A stretch of DNA of 64,000 nt from assembly GCF_048128805.1 (NCBI RefSeq), contig NC_135997.1, forward strand, positions 17,726,116 to 17,790,115. Direction: 5' to 3'. The notes under the pieces are model-generated. The model made no database searches. It saw only the letters and a list, made by a program, of their open reading frames with translations, and had not been told where the DNA came from. Shown piece after piece: positions 13,818-55,372 of the stretch (its first letter is position 1; each line of letters begins with the position of its first letter). The stretch comes from Centroberyx gerrardi (lineage: Eukaryota > Chordata > Actinopteri > Beryciformes > Berycidae). The position numbers were made by a program, and so were the translations under genes.

Positions 13818-15224
13818 GAGTTAAAATATTTTGGTATGGAATTGACACACATACCAGCTATTATAGACACTGCACCTTACCAGTGTATTTTATGTATGTT
13901 GTTCAAATGTGTTTGTGTGGCACAAGATACCCGAGAGAAGATACCACAGAGATCACTCAGCCTCATTATATGATACAACAGAAACAGTGCTCTTCACATT
14001 GTACCTTTCTAACTCAGTGATGCCGTTAACCTTAGGCTCAGAGTTGGCCCGGTGATCATTTATCCCCTTGTCACACTACTGAGAGCCCAGTTAGCCAATG
14101 GTTAAAAGGTTGTATAATTCAGTTGTCCCTGGGTTAAGTGTAGTGTGAAAAGAGGTAATAATCTTTTTGGAGTTGGCTAAGATGAAAGTTTGGCTTACAG
14201 CCAGTCTTACCCTGTGTTGACTGTTAAAGAAGCTAATTAAACCCACATGAAAGGCTCTCCTCGAGAGCCAGAAAGATTAAACACCCTCAGGTGTACTCTT
14301 TACTCAAACTACTTGCTGTATACCACACAAAAGAAATGGAACAACAATTAGACAGCACACATAGTTCTTAATATGTAAAGACAGATTCAGTTGGGTAGGT
14401 TTCAGGTGCAGTGCTAGTTATAATCAAGATCTGAATGATGAAAATAATGCTGTGATATGTGATATTAATGATGCTGGTCCTGGAGTTGTTATGAAAGCTT
14501 CTGTGGCTTTCTCATTCTGTTTAGCTTACCAGTCAAATAGGGTTCAAGTTCAGGGCAGAGATTAAGTCTGTGATTGTACAATGTCAGTCTGAGAGAGTTG
14601 AACCTATAATACCACGCTTGTTTGTTAGTTCATCATCTGCAGTGAGACAGCAATTGCTATACATGTCCTCAATCTCTTTATCTCCTATGTCTAATCACAT
14701 TGGCCTCAAGACACTGTGTGTGCTTCTCCCTTCACAGTGTGTGTGCGTGTGTGTGTGTGTGTGCATTATCCCCTGAATGCCTCTCTCTTAATCATTAATT
14801 AATGCCTTAATGATGCTCTTTCTGCAACAAGTTGAGTGTCTTTCTCTCCCACTCCCCTCCCCCTCTCTTCCTCTATTATCTCACTGCATTTCAAGTGTCT
14901 TCATCAGCCTTCATATGAAATATTTCAAGACAAATTGTAGGGGGAAATTAACGGGTGCCGTGTTTAATCATTGTGTTTGTGTGCATGAGAGTTGTGCGTG
15001 TATGTGTCAGTGTGTCTGTATATCTGTGTGTGTGTGTGTGTGTGTGTGTTTGAGTATATACAGCATGGGTCTGTGCAGCGTCAGTGCAATGTGCTCCACC
15101 TCAGTCTGGAGCTGCTGTGTCCTCAGGTTTCTGCTCTGCCTCACAGATTCAGTTCAGCACCCTGGCAACCCTCTCCCCACCGCTCGACCCGTGCATGTGC
15201 ATTAAGACACACACATACACACAT

Positions 15225-15291
<67 letters not shown>
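15225..15291 (+). repeat. CA microsatellite
   Basis: About 33 perfect units. Confidence 0.95.
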
Positions 15292-15567
15292 ATGGAAGCT
15301 TCCTCCTTGCCTGCGTGGAATTTGTAAGCCCTGAGCTCCTGCCAAGCTCCTGTTGCTGAGGGGAAACCAGCTGCACACTCATCCAATCCCCCTGCCGGTT
15401 CCCCAGCTAATGGAACGGCCCGGTGCTGCCCCCATCCACCCCTGCCACAGGAAAAGATTTGGTACATCCCGGTGGTGCTTCTCTAGCTGGTTTGACACTG
15501 ACTCAGTAGTAACACAGCAGTCAGCCTAACGCTAGCCTAAACACACAGACAGCAAGAGTGAGGACGT

Positions 15568-15570
<3 letters not shown>

Positions 15571-15615
<45 letters not shown>

Positions 15616-15626
15616 AGAGAGAGAGT
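15571..15626 (+). repeat. GA microsatellite
   Basis: About 26 units with one interruption. Confidence 0.94.
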
Positions 15627-15768
15627 TACAAGAGAGAAGCCAGGAATCCCCCAGCGAGCCTCTCTTCTCTCAGTCTCCTCAGCCGCCCTCTTTGTTTTTG
15701 CGTCCCTGATATGACCCTGTTCAAGAGTGAACACCGCAGCCCAAGATGTGAGTATACCGGGGTATATC

Positions 15769-15772
<4 letters not shown>

Positions 15773-15837
<65 letters not shown>
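15773..15837 (+). repeat. Compound TG-GA microsatellite
   Basis: A TG tract passes directly into GA units. Confidence 0.93.
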
Positions 15838-15838
<1 letters not shown>

Positions 15839-18332
15839 TAAATGTTTGCATGCAGCACTGTGTTTCCACTCTGTTGCCCATTTTTGTGCTTTTCCCTGCC
15901 GTTTATGTGCTTTCTTTTCCTCAAGTACCCTTTCTCTTTCCCTTTGATTCCTCTCCATGTAATCATCCTTTATAACACACTTGGCCAGTCACTGTCCTTC
16001 CTCTTCAATTCCTTTCTCTTTTCCCCCTTTGCTCCTCTCTCTGGTTTTCTCCATTTCTACACACTCATGTACTCGGGAATAGTCATCAGATGGCGAATTG
16101 GAGAAGGGGGAGGTGGAAATAATACAAGGGAGTGTATGGTGGTAAACAGTGGTCTCTGACAACTTCATGTCTACAACTGTGAGGTGTGATCCAACACTAC
16201 AGCCACTGGCAGAATAAGGGCACAGGGTCAGCACTCTCTGTGGAGAGGTAGTGAGACAACAAAAAAGAAGAATGGCTGAAGGCTTAATTACATTGTACTC
16301 CTTGGTGATGCTTTTTCCTCGTGTCATAGATAGAATTGTATATTTATATTGTGAAAGATTCCTTATCAGAGAGCTTTATCAGAAATGCAGGCACAGTGGC
16401 TACAGCTCTTCTCTCTCTACACAACTTCACACACTAGTTCAGAGGCAGCTCTCCACTTACAAAGCCCATTGGACAAGCGAAGGGTTAGGTGGAGATATGG
16501 CCGTGAAGAGGCTGAAAGAGTTGACGGTGGAAGTGAAATGCTTCTTAGGTTGTCCTTGTGTGGTTTGTTGTTATGTGATGTGGTCTGCTGGGAGGTCAAG
16601 AGCCTTTGCAGGATCTCTATTCATAGTCTCACTGCACCACTGCATCTTCCCTGCTGTACTGAAACTATCAGAAGAGCTTTCATTTGCCCCCCTGTATCAT
16701 CGCTATGGCATCATTCCGACACGCCCCAGCATCTGTCTCTCCATGTCATTTATCCACATCTACTCTGCCTATCTGTCCTATCTGCTTCTCTTTCTGTATC
16801 TGTCAGGGTTATAATCTACCCAAATATTTTGACAGTGATGCCTGTGATTACATTACATTTAGCCTTGAGCACGAAAACGAAAAGCTCTCCCTTCGCGGTG
16901 GTAGCCCGGCTCTAGATCTGACCCGAGGTCAGTTGGACTGCAGGAGATGGAGGAGCAGCAGCAGCTCTGAGAGCGGCGTGACAGACAGAGTGCTGTGTCG
17001 ATCAGCGAGAGGCATGCAGGCGGGGGGGCTCTGCTTTTACAACCACATTTGACAAACTACCTTCTCTCCCTCTGTATGGTGCCAACCTGTGGCCTGATGA
17101 ATAAACCTCTGCCTGAACTGAGGGCTGAAAAGCCGTGTACGCATTAAAGCGGATACAAGTATACAATCAATTTTTCTCTCAGGTTTATAAAATGGTCTCC
17201 ATGGGAGGCTACAAACAGAGGGAGATTTGGAGGTTAGGAAAGTGGGCACCATCCCACTTGTCAGCAGTAAATATGTAACACATTCCTCTTGTTATTTAGA
17301 GATTTAAGGCAAAACAGTAGTGAAAAAATGTTACCTGGCTACCATCCCCTTTATTAAATTTGACAAAATCACCCAGTGGTCATGTAAAAAAATGTGTAAC
17401 TGCGCGCAGGTGAACAAGCTCATTGTACGCGCTGCATATACCTCCCAACATTAGCCATTTTGCATTTAATCTATCTGCTACCTGAAAGCAAATAGCATCA
17501 CTTCTTGACAACTGCAACTTTAAGGTTAAGTTGAGCAATTGCAAAAAATAGCTGGCGGTTTTACCATTGTGATTACAAATAAAAGAAAGTATATCAAATC
17601 ATAAGAAGTGATGTGTCAGTAGTAAAGGGAAATTCTGCAGTGTGCACAATACACGTCAAGGACCATAAAATTATAATCTTTCACTGCAGCATACTTTCTC
17701 GTTGGGGCTCAAATCATTGTCGTGAAGGAGTTTAGTCATATTTGCTACATTTGTTAGTGTTCTTTGAGCGTTCAAGGAATGCAACAACAAAAGAAAGACC
17801 TGCGAGCAGGATCACCAAAACGTTGGTATTTCTTAAAGTTAAATACCATTTATAATATTGTATCAGTCAGCCTTTAGACATCAGTCCAAGCATATAATAA
17901 AGCATTTTTGTGTCCTGTTTTGTCATTTGCTGATTGATTGCTATGTTTAAAAAAAAAACCAAATAGATATCCAACATCAAAGGATGTGGGCTAACCCATA
18001 GCATGCACAATGGAAGAATATGGCAGACAGAAAATTGATGAATATGGAAGATAAAAAATGTAGCAATGTTTTGCACACTGTCTCTTTCCATTGCATCCTG
18101 TGTTGACATCTTTAGTATCGCATCATATTTTTATCCCATATCCCATGCATTAGTGAAAAGTCTACAAATGAGTAGGATATAGTAGTGTGTGTGTGTGTGT
18201 TTGTGTGTGTGTGTCAGTTTCCCCTACTAATACATGGGTCGGTCACCCTACCTTAAGGAGATGCCAACCCACCTAAAAGAATTTCATTAGTATGGGTTTC
18301 ATAGGAGACTTTTAGAGGCTTTTCCACCCTGC

Positions 18333-18353
18333 CATGGTGTGTGTGTGTGCGTG

Positions 18354-18410
<57 letters not shown>
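18333..18410 (+). repeat. TG microsatellite
   Basis: TG units with two c interruptions near the left end. Confidence 0.94.
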
Positions 18411-18608
18411 TTGTGCAGTAGACAAGGCTGCTTGCCAACAAAGTCTGTGAACATGCAGCGCATGCAGCGCACAATGTCCTACAATTCATCTGTTCCTACA
18501 GAGCCCACTTGAGTTTTAGAGTTACACAGATTACATACACAAGTAAAAGAATCAAATCCACCTGAAGCCTAATTTCAGGTGGTAATGTAATAAAAATAAT
18601 AATAAGAT

Positions 18609-18806
18609 ATTTTATTGATCCCCAAATGGAAATTCTCTTTTCACTGTATCCAAGGAGGTCAAAGCGCGTCTTCAGCTACAGAGCAGCAGCAATGGAGCCG
18701 GTAGAGATTCAGTGTTTTGCTCAAGGACACTTCAGCAGTGCGATGCTTAGTGTTTTGAACTCATCCAGGTTCACAGCCTCTCTAACCACTAGGCCCCCCT
18801 GCTGCC
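18609..18806 (-). mobile_element. tRNA-derived SINE (family 1, copy 1)
   Basis: Read on the - strand it starts GGCAGCAGGGGGGCCTAGTG with a box-A-like TAGTGGTTAGAG and a degraded box B near GGATGAGTTCAAAAC, then a body with TGTCCTTGAGCAAAACACTGA, and a tail at the left end. It shares its body with the copy at 19677-19905. Confidence 0.7.
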
Positions 18807-19676
18807 TCTGGAGATTTAAAAAAAAAAAAAAGAAAAAAACTTGTGCATGTTGTTGTTATTGTGTAATTTTTTTCCAGGTAGTGTGATTAAGCCAGCTTTA
18901 GACACAAGTGCTCGCTCTGGCTCAGTGTGAAGCGACAGCCTGGCATGCAGCCTGCCGTTCGAACATACGAGCCCCACTGACAGACTGCAGACGACGGCCG
19001 GGTCGCGGCTTTATAATCCTGTGGTTATGATTATGGCTGATCTCGTGCGACCTTGGCGTGCCCTCTGGTGCCCTCTGCTCCTATTTACGGACACGCTGTC
19101 TATCTGATGACACAACCGGTTGGTTTCTGTTTCTGTCTGATTGATGAGGTTTCAGAGGGAGTCTTCTCTCTTTTATTGCAGGCCACAATGTCAGAGGGTG
19201 TAACTGCACATTTAGTGGCTTGATTATTTCATGGAAGGTCAACAACTCAAATTCACTCTTTGGTAATAATATTCAGTGATGGTATTGATTTTGATAGTGG
19301 TGCAGTATTAGAATATAACAACATTTTCTTTAGTCAAGATTTATTCAGGCTTGATCCTGCTGGTCTACAGGACTTCTGCTTTTTCATCATTTGTAAATTT
19401 TTGAATTTCCACTTACGTTTAATGTAATTTTGATTCCATTTTTACTCACGCTATTTGTCATGCAATTTACATGTTTGTTATTTTTATGTCAGCTGCTTGC
19501 ACAGGTCCCCTTTGAAAACGACATATTTAATCTGAATGGGACTACCTTGTTAGATTAAGGTTAAAAAAAAAGAAAAATGACAACCAATTCCAGCATACTA
19601 CATTTTTAAAAATAATTTTTAATCAAAGCTATGATACAAGGCAGCCAGTCTCAAATGGCTGCTGACCTAATGTCAT

Positions 19677-19905
19677 ATTTTATTGATTGGGAAATTTGCC
19701 TTTTGGCTCGCACCCTCCACAGGGAGGTCAGAGGTCAGAGGTCAGCTACAGAGCAGCAGCCCTGAAGCTCATAAGGATTCAGTGTCTTGCTCAAAGACAC
19801 TTCAGCAGGGCAAATGGTTGCCAACACAGGTTCTTGAACCTCCTGTTCAGCTGATAGACGGTTGACTCCAGACAGTCTCCCTACTCACTACAGCATCTTT
19901 GTTGC
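19677..19905 (-). mobile_element. tRNA-derived SINE (family 1, copy 2)
   Basis: It shares agctacagagcagcagc and the segment gattcagtgtcttgctcaa followed by gacacttcagcag with the copy 0.9 kb upstream, in the same orientation. It is more decayed at its head. Confidence 0.65.
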
Positions 19906-19943
19906 TTAAAGGGCTCAGGGTCCGTGTGCACGCCATGCTCCCA

Positions 19944-19947
<4 letters not shown>

Positions 19948-20018
<71 letters not shown>
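19948..20018 (+). repeat. TG microsatellite
   Basis: About 35 units with one TA interruption. Confidence 0.94.
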
Positions 20019-20019
<1 letters not shown>

Positions 20020-20656
20020 CAGGGTTGGGTACATACCTACTTGAGAAGTCATCCTCGCAGACACAAATAGTATGAAAACTACTTTTGAGGACATTTTTGC
20101 TAATCCTCACCATGGCAAAACGCTTCTATATTAGGGTGTGTGTGGGTGTGTGTGTGCACGCGTGTGTGTGTATGTAGTCGGCCCTGGAGAGGCTAATTGC
20201 AGTGTATAGGATTTTGTTTACCAAACAGCAGTTAGATTGCCTCCTGAGGCTTTGCTCCTGTAGAGCGAGACAACTATGCTCAGCAGCACCCCCCTCTCTC
20301 TGCCTGTGTAATGGCTTCATCACGCAGTCAATCATATAGTCATCGTGTGGCTCAGCAAACACAACATGAAATACAGTGTTCCCTCCACCATACAATCACT
20401 TCTGCCCCATGCAGCTCAGCTCATGCATAACATTGTTCTGTTTTTGTGTTTTTGTTCCCTGTCATTCTGTGTCGATGAGGTAGAGTACAGTATGTTTTCA
20501 ATACACATCTTCCTCACTATGGAAACATAGATCACTCTGTTTTTGTCATCTTTACACACACTGTGTCACTTGAAAATGACCTCCCACTACATTGGTGTAT
20601 ACACCAACTGTGCTGGGCTGTGCAGATACATACAGTGAAACTACATTGCTATATAC

Positions 20657-20988
20657 TAGAGCTGAACAATTAATGGAAAAAAAAAATTTGAAATCGCAAT
20701 ATGAACTTCTGCAATTTCCAAATTGCAGAGGAATTGCATGGATTTCTAAACAAGGTGTTTTAGAGCACTGGGTAATCTTTGGTCCATGAATGAAGCACAA
20801 CTTTCATCATAGTTAAACTCAGTAAATCCTGCACACTGACTGCTTTTTTATAAACAAAATCACTTTTCTTTAAACAATTTTCTAAAGTAAAATCTGACAA
20901 GAAAAACTTGTATCGCAGTTTAAATCATAATTGCAATATTCTGTCAAATAATCTCAATTCGATTTTTTGTCGATATCGTTCAGCCCTA
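20657..20988. mobile_element. Non-autonomous hAT-like element with 8-bp TSD
   Basis: It starts TAGAGCTGAACAATTAAT and ends ATATCGTTCAGCCCTA, so the termini are inverted repeats. It is flanked by CTATATAC on both sides (20649-20656 and 20989-20996 by overlap of the terminal bases). Length is about 332 bp; no coding capacity. Confidence 0.75.
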
Positions 20989-21337
20989 CTATATACAAAG
21001 TATAGTGTATACAGCAACTGTGTGTGTGTATGCAGAAGTGTGTGTGTGTGTGTGGGTCAGGCAGGTAACAGTTCCTTGGCAGCAGAGAGGCGCTGGCTGC
21101 AGCACAGGGTCACGTAGGTCACCGCCTGACTCTAAACTGTGAGAAAATTGTCTCTGCTGTGGGAGGTAAAGGCACGTAGATATTGTCTAAGTGGTAGATT
21201 TTTTTTTCCGCACACATTCAAACCCATATTTAATTAATTGTAGCTTCCAGCCATTTGATACTCACGCTGTGTGAGTGTGTGTGCAGCTGGCCCAGTCACA
21301 CTCCATTCACCACCCATCTGTCCATGTCAGACTGGCC

Positions 21338-21500
21338 TCCTCTCCTCTCCTCTCCTCTCCTCTCCTCTCCTCTCCTCTCCTCTCTTCTCTCCTCTCCTCT
21401 CCTCTCCTCTCCTCTCCTCTCCTCTCCTCTCCCCTCCTTTCCTCTCCTCTCCTCTCCCCTCCTCTCCTCTCCTCCCCTCCCCTCTCCTCTCTCCTTTCTT
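21338..21500 (+). repeat. CTCTC-type pyrimidine tract
   Basis: Pentamer CTCTC repeats on the + strand, nearly pure for the first 80 bp and then degenerate toward 21530. Complement of the tract type at 3284. Confidence 0.9.
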
Positions 21501-22134
21501 CCCTTCTCTTCTCTCTTTTAACTCCTCTCTTCTCTTCACCTTTAGTAAATCAATGCCATCCCACTAACAGCATGAACAGTGAGCTGTTGGCATATCCTGT
21601 AATCAAGATGGCTCATAGTTAATTGAGCCGTTGGAACATGTGTATGGATGTGTTTGCAAAAGAGAAAGAGAGAGACAAACAGAGAAAGAGAGTGTTTTGG
21701 CTTGTGAGAAGAGTTTAAAGCGTCACCAGGTTTCTGATGTACGCTCGCAGACAGAAGACAAACATGGAGGTGAGCAGCTGGCTCAGAGTGGGTGGAGTTA
21801 CCAACAGGGAGTGCAGGAAGACAGACGTGAGAATCAGTTGATATCAGCCTTGGCCAGCCCTTTACTCATTATCATGCTGAATGATTACAGCAGCTACAGA
21901 GTTGGCTAACATTGAATTGCACCGTGAAAACAAACAAAAGATTAGGAGTGTTTGCTGAAATAGAAAGAGAGAACACAAGGTAGGATAAACATAATCTGAC
22001 AATATTCAGGGTTGGCTAAAACAGAATATATGGTATCCAAGGTAATGTTGATATCTTGTCATGTCTATGCTTTGTATGTATGCTGTGTTATGTTACGTTT
22101 CTTAACTGTTAACTGTGCTTGCTGTTCCCTCCAG

Positions 22135-51204
<29,070 letters not shown>

Positions 51205-51556
51205 GGCTGGAACAGGAGAAGATAGAGAAGACATGGATTGAGTGCCAAACATAGAGGAAGAGAACATACCAACCCAACAGCCATATCACCGAGGCTCCAC
51301 TCCCTCCAACAGGGTGTACATATCACATAACACAATACATTCAGCTGTATCTCAGCATCTCAATTTCCATCAGCAGCCTCCAAGTAAAACAAAAACATTT
51401 TCTTTTCCTTAGCAAACTAGTTTCTTCCTCAATCCTCATCTCCATCTCCACTCTTTCTTATTTCCTCCTCTCTGATACAATAAGAAATGTATGAAGGCAT
51501 GTGCGCAGCAGGTACAGCCGGTTGAGGAGAAATTGCTCTTGCCTATCTGCCAACCT

Positions 51557-51558
<2 letters not shown>

Positions 51559-51600
<42 letters not shown>

Positions 51601-51617
51601 CGCACACACACACACGC
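51559..51617 (+). repeat. CA microsatellite in 3' UTR region
   Basis: CA units with g interruptions. Confidence 0.93.
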
Positions 51618-52043
51618 ACAGATGTTATCCACAGAGTAATTATAAATGACAGCTGGAAGCTGGGAGGTGAAATTCATTTTTCTTAATTCTACCTAAGCCG
51701 GCGTTCATACTGTATGTTACTCAGTGTGTGCATGCACACCGATATTCCAGTATTATTCCAAAAGAGACAATACTCCAAATATAATATCATGTAAGCAGCT
51801 TATTCTGGTTATTTTACCCTCATTAATGTCTTTTTTCTGCGTAGGCACATTCTGAAAACAGGCAAGATATGCCAATATTAGACTACGCCTGTTAATCACA
51901 ATAGTTTGCAGCATTTACGTGGCGTCCAACAGTATTTATGTCGGCCCTTGCTAGAAAATTAGCTCCATCGGTTTCTTGCAGGAAAAGTGACAACAAAGCT
52001 ATAAATCATTAGAGGAAGATCAATGCAGTTTCTCTGCTGTTTC

Positions 52044-52049
52044 AATAAA
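52044..52049 (+). terminator. Candidate poly(A) signal of the RALY-family gene
   Basis: AATAAA 840 bp after the stop codon; the first canonical signal I noticed on this strand. Confidence 0.4.
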
Positions 52050-52973
52050 GGGAGTGAATTTCAAAGGACATTTAATCAGACCATGCACTGTATAAACAGA
52101 AATAGTAATGGAATATGGGCTTTTGTGAACCATATAAACAGCTTACTTGGGATAGTATTGTCATTTTCAGAATAAGGGATAACTGGAATATTGTGTGCAT
52201 GCACTGTGAAGGTTGTGAATGAACAGTATTTATGTGGATTTCATAAAGCAGTCTGGGTTGTGAAAGCAAGAGAAAAACCTATAGACACTCAATTTTTTAA
52301 AAGAGCTTTTCAATGACACTAAATTCACTATTTTACTTTTTTTTTTGTCTGCCTTTTAGATATCAGAATCTTGATTTGTGTTTTCAAAGTATATGAATTC
52401 TTGAGAGATTTGACAAAGCCATGCCCCAATCATTCAGTAGCAAATAAGGTTGTTTTCTGATGATGTTAAAACAACATTGTTATATCACACTTTTCATCAA
52501 TACAAGCATTTTCTCTCCTTTAAACTGGAGGAATGTCATATCCCTTTCTCTTCCACTATGTATCTGGCACTTTAAGATGTGGAGCGGCCCAGGTCAATGT
52601 GTAATATTGTGTATTATTGTAAAACTTTCCTGTAATTGTTCAGCTGTCTGATTTTAATCTTGCATTTTGCTTTAGGACTTCTCATTTGTTCTGTTTTTTA
52701 AGAGAAGAAAACAATGACGTTATTATAATTCTAATGGTGTTAGATGTTTTTGTTTGCATTCTTAAGACAAGCCAAGTGGAAACACTCAATGTCACAGTAG
52801 TAAAAGTATTTTCATATTGACTACGAATACATTGGAGTGTTTTTATTTTATGATGCTGAGAGAGCAAGACCAAGACAGACAGAGGAGGAGAGAGGGAGAG
52901 GGAGAGTATCTGAAAATTCAAAAGAAAGTGGAAAATACATGTAAAGGATCAAGGGTCATCTTTAATGAAATGT

Positions 52974-52979
52974 TTTATT
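52974..52979 (-). terminator. Candidate poly(A) signal on - strand
   Basis: TTTATT on the + strand, i.e. AATAAA reading away from the candidate exon at 53185-53440, about 210 bp past its stop. Confidence 0.35.
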
Positions 52980-53184
52980 TTACAACGATTAAACCCCTCA
53001 TACTGTCTGTATTACTTCACATTGTTTCCATTACAAAACAGGGCCACATAAGCCACTAACCTTCTTGAGCTGCGCAAATCAATTTGGTGAGGAAATCAGT
53101 GATATCATGTGATAATTAAGTTAGGGAGTCCATAAAGAACACAGTTGAAGGCTGTCAGTGTAAGAGCGTCATCTTGCTTCGGAG

Positions 53185-53440
53185 TCAGATTCGATCATAT
53201 GATCCAGTAGTCTTCAGATCTCCCTCTGAACCCCGGACACCTCCTCTCCTCGGGGGATGCATGGTCTGCCCGACCCTCAGGAGATTATCCATAATAGCAT
53301 CCGTATCGTGCTTTGAGGGCTGCTGTGCCGCTGGTGGAGGACGATACTGCAGACACTGCCCAGACTCAGAGGTCCAGCAGTCTGCAAGGGTTTCACCGAG
53401 CAAATCCTCCAGCAGGGAGGAGAATTCAGCTTGTAAGAGA
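53185..53440 (-). CDS. Candidate terminal exon of an unknown - strand gene
   Basis: Read on the - strand, a pyrimidine-rich tract and an acceptor (ctcagttacag) precede an open frame of about 85 codons ending in TGA. The frame reads LLQAEFSSLLEDLLGETLAD, then CWTSESGQCLQYRPPPAAQQ, and ends GDLKTTGSYDRI. Composition is protein-like and more GC-rich than the AT-rich flanks. An AATAAA lies about 210 bp downstream on the same strand. I do not recognise the protein and found no upstream partner exon. It could be a real 3' exon of a gene reading toward the RALY-family gene, or a decayed one. Confidence 0.4.
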
Positions 53441-55190
53441 CTGTAACTGAGATACTGAGACCAAACAGGAAGAAAGGATCTATACTATGGGAAATCAGTT
53501 GGTCATACAAACAATATTTCTGTCAATATTTCCCTATTAGTACGACAATATTTTAGCATAGAGTAAAATCTTACTAGATGTGATTTTGTACGCAAATGAG
53601 TTAATTTTTGTCCCCAAATGAGTTAATATTGGATGAAAAGGAAAGGAGACATGACACAAAAGCTACACAATTGAAAAATACGTAAGACTAACACAAATCG
53701 TGTCAAATTCTTCCATATTAGAGAGTGTAGCTTGGAACAATTAATGTTAATTGTGAAATATTAAATGTTTTGAAAGAACCACACAGGTAGGTTATAACAA
53801 ACGTGTAAATATAAATAAATCAAATGTTAAATATAATTTTAAAATATGTGGTGCAGAAGGCAGAGCTGTAGGTAGTAGGAGTGGATTGATTAATGACATG
53901 AACTCCTACAATTCATTTCAAAAAGAATTTTATTTGCAACTGTATTGTCCCTGAGAAGAATAAACTGTATAAAACATTACTACAATTTCATTTGTTTCAC
54001 TAAAAAAAATTGAAAATGTTACCTGTTTATGTTACTTGTCTTAATTTGAAGCATCAATCTAAAATATAATTGAGGCAATTATTAAAAATAGTGATAAAAA
54101 AAAATAGATACAGTCCTTGTGCACCAAGGCCTATTAATAACAGTGCAATTGATCAGCTAGCAAGGAGAGAAAAACAATCTAGGCTGATGGTTCAAATTGC
54201 TAGATTGTTCTTGAGGAATGATTTTTATGGATTAAGTTCTATGCCTGATCAATAAAAGAAGGCAGCTAAATTCCCCTGCTACATCAGCTTCTGAATTGAG
54301 CTGAGGGGATTTCTCATATTTCATTACAATATGATGAGCATTACACATAATTATAAGGCAGATTCTTGTCACTGAGAAAAAAGGCACCATGTGCCACATA
54401 GCTCGGTGAGTGAGAAGTGAAGGAAAACTGAATTGATTTTGAAATAGAAGAAACCACAGCAGAGCTTTGAAAGAGGAATCCAGTCCACTAAAGGTTTGTA
54501 ACAGTCACCATGTTTACATTTATTATAGAGCTCTTATCAGGACAAATGATGTGACAGATAAATCTGTGCTTGTTGTCAAAGTTTTAGGACAAAAGGCCTC
54601 CTCATATTTTAAGAAAAAAAAATACATTGATTGGACATTTTGACTTGAACCCTGATTTGATTAGGATAAGAGGTTGTGAAAAACCTGACTATTGACTTGT
54701 GAATAGAAGTGAATATATTATCTAAAGTGAAGTATCACAACAGAAATTGCAAGACCAACATGTTATAATGTCTGTTAATGGATAATTAGTGGATTTCCAA
54801 CAGGAGGTTGCAGGTTGGGGATTCTGAGGTCATTACCCCGGCAGTCAAACGAACCAATGCCAGAACATTTTTTGAAAAACAGGGATTAAATTACTTTTAT
54901 TCCATTAATTGTGCTGTAAGTGTGTCTCAATCTCACTGCAGTTCACTTTGAGCGTCCATTCCCAGCATGTTCAAAGTATTGAAAGCAAAGCGTGGCAAAA
55001 GGAGATCTTACACAACCACAGTGCTCTGTTGACAAAAAGATAAGCACATGTGCTATGACATGCTGAACAGCACAGTATGCAAACCCTTGTGAAGGTAATG
55101 TGATAAAATCTGGTGCTGCTAAATTAACCATAAAATTACAATTTTCAGTTAAGATTGCAGACCTAGTTTGGATTTCCTTCATTTGTGCAC
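53441..55190. other. AT-rich DNA upstream of urah
   Basis: No exon with family support was seen on either strand. A - strand frame of 79 codons (54943-55182) ends 8 bp from the urah start but has no recognisable similarity. The stretch presumably includes the urah promoter; no TATA box at a fitting distance is clear. Confidence 0.5.
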
Positions 55191-55244
55191 ATGAGCGCTC
55201 ACAGGCTGCAACAACTAAAGGCTCATATTTTGTCTGGAAGTAAG
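55191..55244 (+). CDS. urah: urah exon 1, PTS2 peroxisomal signal
   Basis: This 18-codon exon runs from ATG to AAG followed by gtaagc and is too short for most ORF scans. Residues RLQQLKAHI at positions 5-13 fit the PTS2 consensus and resemble the RLQHIRGHI of zebrafish Urah (recalled). Phase 0 joins it to [11 protein letters not shown] of exon 2. Confidence 0.82.
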
Positions 55245-55337
55245 GTAAGCATACGTCTTTGATAATAAGCTATTTAATTTGGCAGACTAAATGTAATGTT
55301 GTGTTGATACAGTACAGATGTAATAGAGTATAGCATA

Positions 55338-55372
<35 letters not shown>

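Larger units (their letters stand above)
1..22134. other. Non-coding DNA, probably 5' intron of the RALY-family gene
   Basis: No exon of a recognisable vertebrate protein could be found on either strand, and no RRM motif (such as VFIGNLN or YAFVQ) is visible. ORFs here are low-complexity translations of TC, CA and GGAGA repeats or short random frames. The stretch contains SINEs, a hAT-like element, a LINE tail, a degenerate minisatellite and many microsatellites. Its place upstream of the exon that directly follows the RRM suggests it is intron, but an intergenic origin for part of it cannot be excluded. Confidence 0.6.
51205..53184 (+). other. 3' UTR of the RALY-family gene and intergenic DNA
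   Basis: The sequence is AT-rich after the stop codon. A canonical AATAAA occurs at 52044-52049 and could end the transcript, giving a 3' UTR of about 0.85 kb. A CA repeat lies at 51559-51617. On the - strand, an AATAAA (52974-52979) lies about 210 bp past the stop of the candidate exon at 53185-53440. Confidence 0.5.

Noticed and set aside
16251..17052. Overlapping + strand frames of 122-187 codons
   Set aside because: Three frames open at once, no family similarity and hydrophobic Cys/Leu/Ser composition; looks like chance in stop-poor DNA.
30..22000. RRM exons of the RALY-family gene
   Set aside because: I looked for VFIGNLN, GCSVHKG and YAFVQ codon patterns and found none, so no upstream exon is called.
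54943..55182. 79-codon - strand frame back-to-back with urah
   Set aside because: Tempting as a divergent gene, but no domain, no splice or poly(A) support and AT-rich random-like composition.
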